Origin: Chromera velia | Taxonomy: Eukaryota > Sar > Chromeraceae | NCBI GenBank assembly: GCA_018398765.1 | Contig: JAHBMJ010004425.1 | Coordinates: forward strand, 47,864 to 70,952 | Direction of reading: 5' to 3' | Length of the DNA: 23,089 nt | Position numbers and translations under genes: made by a program | In this document: positions 17,804 through 23,089 of the stretch, in pieces | How the letters are laid out: each line of letters starts with the position of its first letter | How positions within the stretch are numbered: position 1 is the first letter of the stretch | The notes under the pieces: generated by a model | The model's input: only the letters and a program-made list of their open reading frames with translations | Database searches by the model: none | What the model was told of the DNA's origin: nothing

Positions 17804-18183
17804 GTTAGGCATCCAAAGCACAGGCGAAGGAGCCAACAAACCAAGCCCTCCAATTCTATTTGCGAACGCGATTTGAGTGAGATGATCGATCTGAGACTGA
17901 CTCGGTGATAGCGGTAGTTTCCGAACACAAGAGGTCGGTAGCCACGTGCGTAAACCTGCGGACCGACCAAACACAGCAAGATCAATGTATATGAGCGAGT
18001 CTCTGAGGAGCTCTACTGATCACTTCACGCCAAAAAAAAGCCGCATGGAATGCCACGCGCTCAACAATGTACACAACGTGCTCGAACGTTATTAAGAGTA
18101 GAAAGAGAGAGCCGAGCCGGGCGCTCAATAAGTATGATTGGACCGAAAAGTCTGTATTAAATCGACGGACTGATCTACTCTAG
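17335..18183. other. Intergenic DNA, no gene recognised
   Basis: It includes an Arg-Glu/Ser-Leu-encoding CT tract at about 17771-17801 and A-rich runs. A + strand frame at about 18003-18180 is open and ends at the TAG just before the first SAPS-like exon, but the intron needed to join it would be only about 30 bp, so I do not call it. Confidence 0.45.
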
Positions 18184-19495
18184 GATCTACTGACTGACTC
18201 GGTGGTCTTCGCGATGCTTATTGGTGAAGCGTCTGGCTCTGAGTTGGTCTGGGCTGGCCTTAATGCCTCTGCAGTTTTGGAGAGGAACGACGTCTTTATC
18301 AGCACTGCCAGCTGTAGTAAAAGTGAACAACCTGGGCCTGGGCCTTCCGATCTTCCCGCAGCTGCAGAGGAAGAAGATGAATCTGCAGATACCGGGGGCC
18401 TTGTCTCCAGAGAAGGGGGTGACTGGATCTGGTTAGACAGACCCGCGATCGTGATGATCTCCTTGCAGATGTTCCTGCAGGCATGTGTGAACAGAGAAAG
18501 AATCAAGAAATTAAGGGAGGGAGAAAAAGTTGGAAGGGAAAGAATTAAATCGTTGAAGCAAGGAGCCGACGAACACATTGCAAAGCGATCGATGCGATGA
18601 CGGACGGACAAAACAAAGTGCTGCTAGAGAGATGAAAGGGAAAGGAGCGTTCAGAGTCATAGAAGAGAAGAGAAAAGATGCCTTCATATTTTGAAGTGCC
18701 CTGCCCTCATACTTCCCATCAACATAACCTTTGATTGTGAGTCGTTTTCTTTTCGCATATGAAGAAGAATAATAAAACTTGAAGGCAGCCTGTAAGTAGT
18801 TTGGGAGAGAATTCAGGGAAAAATCTGGAACGAACGATCGGAATGAAGGAAGCGTACTGTACGTGTGTGATAGATGATTAATCTTGCAGAACTGTATTCG
18901 GCTGGTAGAAGAGTTAGGCTGTCTCTCAGCTATTGTTGATGCCTACTTCGAGAAGAGCTGGAACACGCTGCTATACAACTACTTCCGGTCGGTCGGTTGA
19001 TTAATATTTGCCTCCTGACAGTGTCTGCTTGGGGGGCTCTTCCTAGGGCTCTTCTTTTTATCCTTTCTTCTCCAGTGCTACTGTGGCATCTCTTTGCACA
19101 TCTACAAGTTTCTATGCGAACTTTCTCTCTTCCTCTTGTCTGCTCTCCCTCTCGTTCTGCAGAGCCCCGTCAAAGTCATAACCCGGAGAACTGCTCGGCT
19201 CTTCTGAAACTCCCCCCGTCGCCCCCCGCACCCACATAAAGGTCGCCCCCCCCCTGCACAGAAAAAAGGTCTGTTTGGCAAGGGTCGCCCTGCTAGCTCT
19301 GGCGACAGATAGACATAGCGGGAAGGCCCTAGGGCGGAACATATCAATCAATCAATCAAATCAATCAAGGGTAACCATGAGCTGAACGCGTACAGAAGAG
19401 CCGAACAGATGACCAGGCATCATGACCTGCAATATCAAAGGAAAGAAAATTACTTCAAGTCTAGACTTCAAGTTAGTGAACGAATTTTTCCAACG
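18184..19495 (+). CDS. Candidate SAPS-domain protein (PP6 regulatory subunit family), three internal exons
   Basis: Proposed exons 18184-18486 (after ctctag; donor gtgaac, phase 0), 18890-18987 (after cttgcag; donor gtcggt, phase 2) and 19396-19495 (after gtacag; donor gtatgt, phase 0); the frame is open across both junctions. The clearest part is exon 2, containing LVEELGCLSAIVDAYFEKSW (20 residues) then NTLLYNYF. In SAPS proteins a similar stretch reads leucine-rich helix, LDLFF, then (Y/T)(P/T)WNNFLH. Exon 3 ends with KSRLQVSERIF, like the following KDC-LV-RIL segment. Exon 1 carries an acidic, probably loop insertion. The family targets the PP6/Sit4 phosphatase. N-terminal exons are not found, so the gene may be incomplete, highly diverged or decaying. 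The call rests on remembered family patterns, without a search. Confidence 0.4.
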
Positions 19496-20398
19496 GTATG
19501 TAAAGCAACCTGAGCAGTATTGACTAGCGAGTAGCAAGAGGCACTTACTAGCTGTACGTATTACCTTTTCACTTCTTTGTATAGCTCACTTATAGATCCA
19601 ACCTACGAATACACACACCAACACGCACATTTGTCTGCCTGTCTCTCTATCTACTACGTGTCTGTTTGTTTGTTTGTCTCTCTATCTACTACGTGTCTGT
19701 TTGTTTGTTTGTCAGACTTTTTCTGTCTACTACAAGTCTGTCTCTTTAATTATTTCTCTGAACAAGAATGAAAAAAATAAATAGAAAGAAGAAAAAAGCA
19801 ATATTTAGGTTGTCCAAATGACTGGCTGTCTATCTGTTACTCTGAATTCTTGCTTGCTTGCTTGCTTGTCTGCCCATCTGTCCATCCGTTTACCCTTATA
19901 TCTATCTGATTCTGTCTATCGAAAGGTGGATAAGAGGAAAAAGAAGAATTGAGGGAAGGTAGAAAGGAAAAAAGCTTAGGAAGAAATCCGACAAATGAAT
20001 AGATGATTAGGTAAATGTCTAAAGCTGTCTATCACTTTTGTGAGGCTTTGGAGCTGTCTGGATAAAGCAACCACACAGGAATGAACAAGCGGTTGCGAAT
20101 ACGGGACCGGTTCAAATTTAATTAATAGAGAGGGACATAGAGGGACCAGAAGAGAAGCAGTAAACTAGTCAAAGACTGCAAAGCAGAAAAAAGATTCAAG
20201 AAAGAATAACAGTCAGATTGAGCCCAGACCATTGAGTGCTGACCAGATAGATAACGATGATACTTGCCACGACCACATTGCGAAAGCATGGTAAGGACGT
20301 GTAGACCCGCCTAGGGACCCGCACGGAGCTTTGCCCACCCTGCCCTTGTTCAACCCTGTGAACCTGTTCCTCTCTCTCTCTCTCTTTCCTCTTCCCAG
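19496..20398. other. Non-coding DNA, probably intronic if the SAPS-like gene continues
   Basis: Simple repeats dominate 19600-19920 (CTGT, TTGT, CTTG words). A short open stretch just before a gtaagg donor at about 20293 could be an exon, but its phase fits the next exon only with an implausibly small extra intron. Confidence 0.4.
19641..19710. repeat. 35-bp tandem repeat, two exact copies
   Basis: Unit starts gtctctctatctactacgtg and ends in tgttt units; copies lie at 19641-19675 and 19676-19710. A degenerate third copy (ctgtctactacaagtctgtctc) follows. Confidence 0.9.
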
Positions 20399-20573
20399 CC
20401 TTCTGTCGGCGTTAATTTTAACTTCCTGGAGGAGTACGGGGAGAGGGTAGGTTCACAGGGGAGAGAGGTCTCGGAATTACTCCCCTGTGATCTGGGCTGC
20501 CTCTGTCTCCAAAACCGACCACTTACCAAGTTTCCTCCAGGCTGTCTCTCTCTTCCAATCGCACGTAATTTAG
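20399..20573 (+). CDS. Candidate terminal exons, possibly the 3' end of the SAPS-like gene
   Basis: Exon 20399-20446 follows a CT tract and cccag, reads PSVGVNFNFLEEYGER, and ends at a gtaggt donor. A second segment, 20541-20573, follows cctccag and reads AVSLFQSHVI then TAG. Both junctions are phase 0. F-FLEEY-ER loosely recalls the W-eF-L-ER motif late in the SAPS domain, but at this length that is weak. They may belong to another gene. Confidence 0.3.
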
Positions 20574-21472
20574 TGACTTCGAGCCAGGCGTGGCCTGGTG
20601 CTTTGGGGCAGGGAAGGTGTTTGTGTTTGAGGGAATGGAAGAACTACAGGAATCTTCCGCTTCCGCTGTACAACGAAAAGTCCACTGTCCACTTACTTGA
20701 CGGTTTGGGTTTTCGACATAGCACTCTCATTCCTCTACTGATCCCACTTCCAAGAGGCAGAGCTCTTGAGACATATTGGACCAACCAAAAAAGTGGGAAG
20801 CCTCCTGTGGATCTTTGAAGGGCTTTTGAACTCCGTCGCTTCTTTGACCTATGATCGATCATTCCCCCGAACGAGCGTTTCTTTCGGAAAGGCAAGAGAG
20901 TAAAATGAATGTAACAAGGAAAAAAATATGAGGACGGACCTGGACAAAGCGACACTGTGATATGCTAGGTGATAAACTGTGTTAACAAGTGAAATAAATT
21001 CAAAGAATACTGGATCTTCCATGCCTGTTGGAGATGGAAGAAGCTTTTCTCACCGCATACTTCCCCAGCTGTGCCTCCTTCCTGATTCTGGTGTTTCAAT
21101 GAGTTGACGGAGAAGGTACTGACCAGTGATTTCTCCTTGTGTCTGTCTCCAACATTCTCTCTCCAACATTGGGAGTTATAGTTGAGTTTCATGCAACATG
21201 TATCCTACATGCATCCTGACACTTTTTGCTCAAAAAATGTCAAGGCCGGGTGACAAAACACATGCAAAGTTTGTACACGCTACTTCGGCGCGCATCGCGC
21301 GCCAATTCCCATGCATGTTCTGCATCGAAAGCCTACGAAAATTAACAAATGTAAAAGACAATTAAGTCTGAAGCTGTACGTGTGCCGGGTGAATGCCTCC
21401 TGCTGCGCACAATCAGAACATTTTGCTCGTCAGGAGCCGATTTTTTGAGACCAAGAAAGTGCTGAAGAAGAG
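20574..21472. other. Intergenic region upstream of the GH3 gene
   Basis: About 0.9 kb with no supported exon. It must contain the promoter and 5' UTR of the gene starting at 21473. A cggcgcgcatcgcgcgcc palindromic CpG-rich cluster lies at about 21287-21304, and tgcatg words recur, but no defined regulatory site can be named. Confidence 0.45.
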
Positions 21473-22887
21473 ATGATGACAGTCCTCTATCTCGTGACGG
21501 TGATTCTTTCTTCCGTCGCCGTCTCCGTTTCTGGAGTCTCTTCAGAGTCAGCGGACACAGCGGCGAAACGCATTGTCTCTTCGCTGTCTCTTGCAGAAAA
21601 AGTACAACTGCTTTACGGACAGGAGTTTGAAGGTCTGAGCTTCACTGGAGTCTTCGGTATCAACAAGGAGACGGCAAATGACTCGAAGTCAAAAAAAGAG
21701 GCTCCCTTCCTTGTTGGCACAATGCAGGACGGTCCCGCAGGACCCAGGGCCCCGGCAGGTCTTCAGACGTCTTTCCCCAGTGGTCTGACCCTCTCCTCCT
21801 CCTGGGACCCCGGCCTTGTCTCTCGAGTGGCGGCCGCGATGGGGAAGGAATTTCGGGCAAAGGGCGCGGGGATCGCCCTGAGCCCTGGGTTGAACATCCA
21901 CCGTCTCCCGTGGGGGGGTCGGAATTTCGAATACTCTGTGGGGGAGGATCCGATCCTGGGTTACTACATGGCCCGCGCCATGGTGGGGGGGTTGCAGAGC
22001 GAGAAGGTGGTGGGGTGTGCGAAACATTTCATCAACAATGAAGCTGAGGGCCCGGGTCAGAGTGGGAGACAAAAGTCGGATTCACAGATTGACATGACCA
22101 CAGAGAGGGAGATTTACCTGGTGCCTTTTGAGGGTGCGGTGGACGCGGGTGTGGGGTCATTCATGTGCTCCTACAACCTGATCAACGGGCGCTATGCGTG
22201 TGAGAACGAAGAGACTCTGAAGGGTCTTCTGAAAGGAGACCTGGGGTTCGAGGGATGGGTGATGACAGACTGGTGGGCGGAGTTCGGAAATGCCACCACA
22301 GGGTTGAACGCAGGTAGGTGGCAAGGGAGGAAGGGAGGAAGGGATCCTCTCGCCTCCTTTTTCAATCCTATGCAGACATTAATTGCAATGGATGTACTCC
22401 CCCATCTCCGCTCAAGAGTCTTCTTGGCGTACGTTGTCATTGTTGGTGTTGTTAGTGCCGACTGACTGCGGGTCATTCCTGGGTCATCAACCCCCCCGTG
22501 CCTTCGAAGAGCTTGATGAATGTTGCGTGTCTGCGTGACAGTAGATTGCGATCAATGCGCAAGAAGAATTTTTGTTTGTTTCAGACTTCTGCTGGAGGTA
22601 AATGTCATTCTTGCAAGCATGGATGGATGGATGGCCCTTCATTCCGCCTCCCTCCCTCCCCGGTACCCACCCGCAGGCCTCGACCAATGTATGCCCTCAC
22701 AACAGAACTTCGACGTGATGCGGTCTGTGGAGGCAGGGGAGGTCTCAGAGGAGAGGGTCACAGACGCAGCCACTCGAATCGTGAAGCAAATGGTCCGCTC
22801 GTTCATTCGTTTGTTGGGTTGTTGGGTTGGGGGTTGTCCCAAGGATACGATTGGTTTGAGTAGATCTGCTTTGCTCTCTATCCCCGA

Positions 22888-22929
<42 letters not shown>

Positions 22930-23089
22930 GTGTGCGTGTGTGTGTGTGTGTGTTTGCTTGTTTTATTGTGTGTGTGTGTGTGTGTGTTTGCTTGTTTTAT
23001 TGTGTGTGTGTGCGTGTGTGTGTGTGTGTTTGCTTGTTTTATTGTGTGTGTGTGTGTGTTTGCTTGTTTTATTGTGTGTGTGTGTGTGT
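21473..23089 (+). CDS. Glycoside hydrolase family 3 protein (beta-glucosidase-like), secreted, 5' part
   Basis: Exon 1 is 21473-22313 (donor gtaggt); exon 2 starts 22677 after cgcag and probably ends at 22792, after which TG-rich intron DNA runs to the window end. The start is the first of two ATGs. Residues 1 to about 22 form a signal peptide (hydrophobic LYLVTVILSSVAVSVSG). GH3 (alpha/beta)8-domain landmarks: MQDGPAGPR, SWDPGLV with LSPGLNIHR, GRNFEYSVGEDP (residues 149-160), AKHF with Lys184-His185, NDE-like NNEAE, and VMTDWW, where Asp266 is at the catalytic nucleophile position. Exon 2 adds GLDQCMP and a helix ending RIVKQM, the usual continuation. GH3 enzymes release terminal beta-linked sugars; exact substrate cannot be told. 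The C-terminal alpha/beta sandwich domain lies beyond the window. Confidence 0.9.
22890..23089. repeat. TG microsatellite with an embedded 16-bp minisatellite word in GH3 intron 2
   Basis: A (TG)n tract holds four exact copies of TTTGCTTGTTTTATTG at 22953-22968, 22987-23002, 23029-23044 and 23059-23074, separated by variable TG lengths. The unit length therefore varies (34, 42 and 30 bp). Confidence 0.9.

Noticed and set aside
1-23089. CRISPR array, operons, ribosome-binding sites
   Set aside because: This is intron-containing eukaryotic DNA; the tandem repeats are microsatellites without spacer structure.

Overview
This is eukaryotic nuclear DNA. Genes are broken into short exons with GT..AG introns, carry no bacterial-type signals, and are separated by long non-coding stretches full of simple repeats. 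A transporter with a signal-peptide-like segment followed by a Ser/Arg-rich stretch, as used for plastids of secondary origin, suggests an alga with a complex plastid. A chromerid such as Chromera velia is my best guess; this is inference, not a database result.

Layout, left to right. (1) 1-1707 (+): 3' end of the RNA polymerase I/III AC40 subunit (RPAC1), four exons, with three cysteines of an archaeal-type Fe-S motif. (2) 1708-2590: AT-rich intergenic DNA with a small ORF. (3) 2591-8145 (-): complete eight-exon MATE-family transporter (718 aa), most like plastid EDS5-type MATEs; exon phases close exactly. It converges on RPAC1. (4) 8146-9174: intergenic DNA between divergent genes. (5) 9175-10716 (+): two-exon gene for a 244-aa protein with a mitochondrial-type presequence and a very basic C-terminus, possibly a mitoribosomal protein. 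(6) 10717-13312: simple repeats, weak exon-like pieces and a run of 31 C.

(7) 13313-16309: the most interesting part. Two 252-bp direct repeats flank about 2.5 kb. A tRNA primer-binding-site-like sequence follows the left repeat and a polypurine tract precedes the right one, so the layout is that of an LTR retrotransposon. It has no reverse transcriptase or integrase and encodes only one intronless frame, interrupted by a single in-frame TAG. The two LTRs differ at 10 positions, all transitions. I read it as a non-autonomous LTR element with a lineage-specific, possibly Gag-like product.

(8) 16310-18183: AT-rich and repeat-rich DNA. (9) About 18184-20573 (+): candidate exons of a SAPS-domain protein (PP6 regulatory subunit family), only partly resolved. 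(10) 21473-23089 (+): 5' part of a secreted glycoside hydrolase family 3 enzyme, running off the window in a TG-rich intron.

The host genes appear unrelated and independently transcribed. A shared oddity is that several introns seem to start with GTC rather than GTA/GTG.
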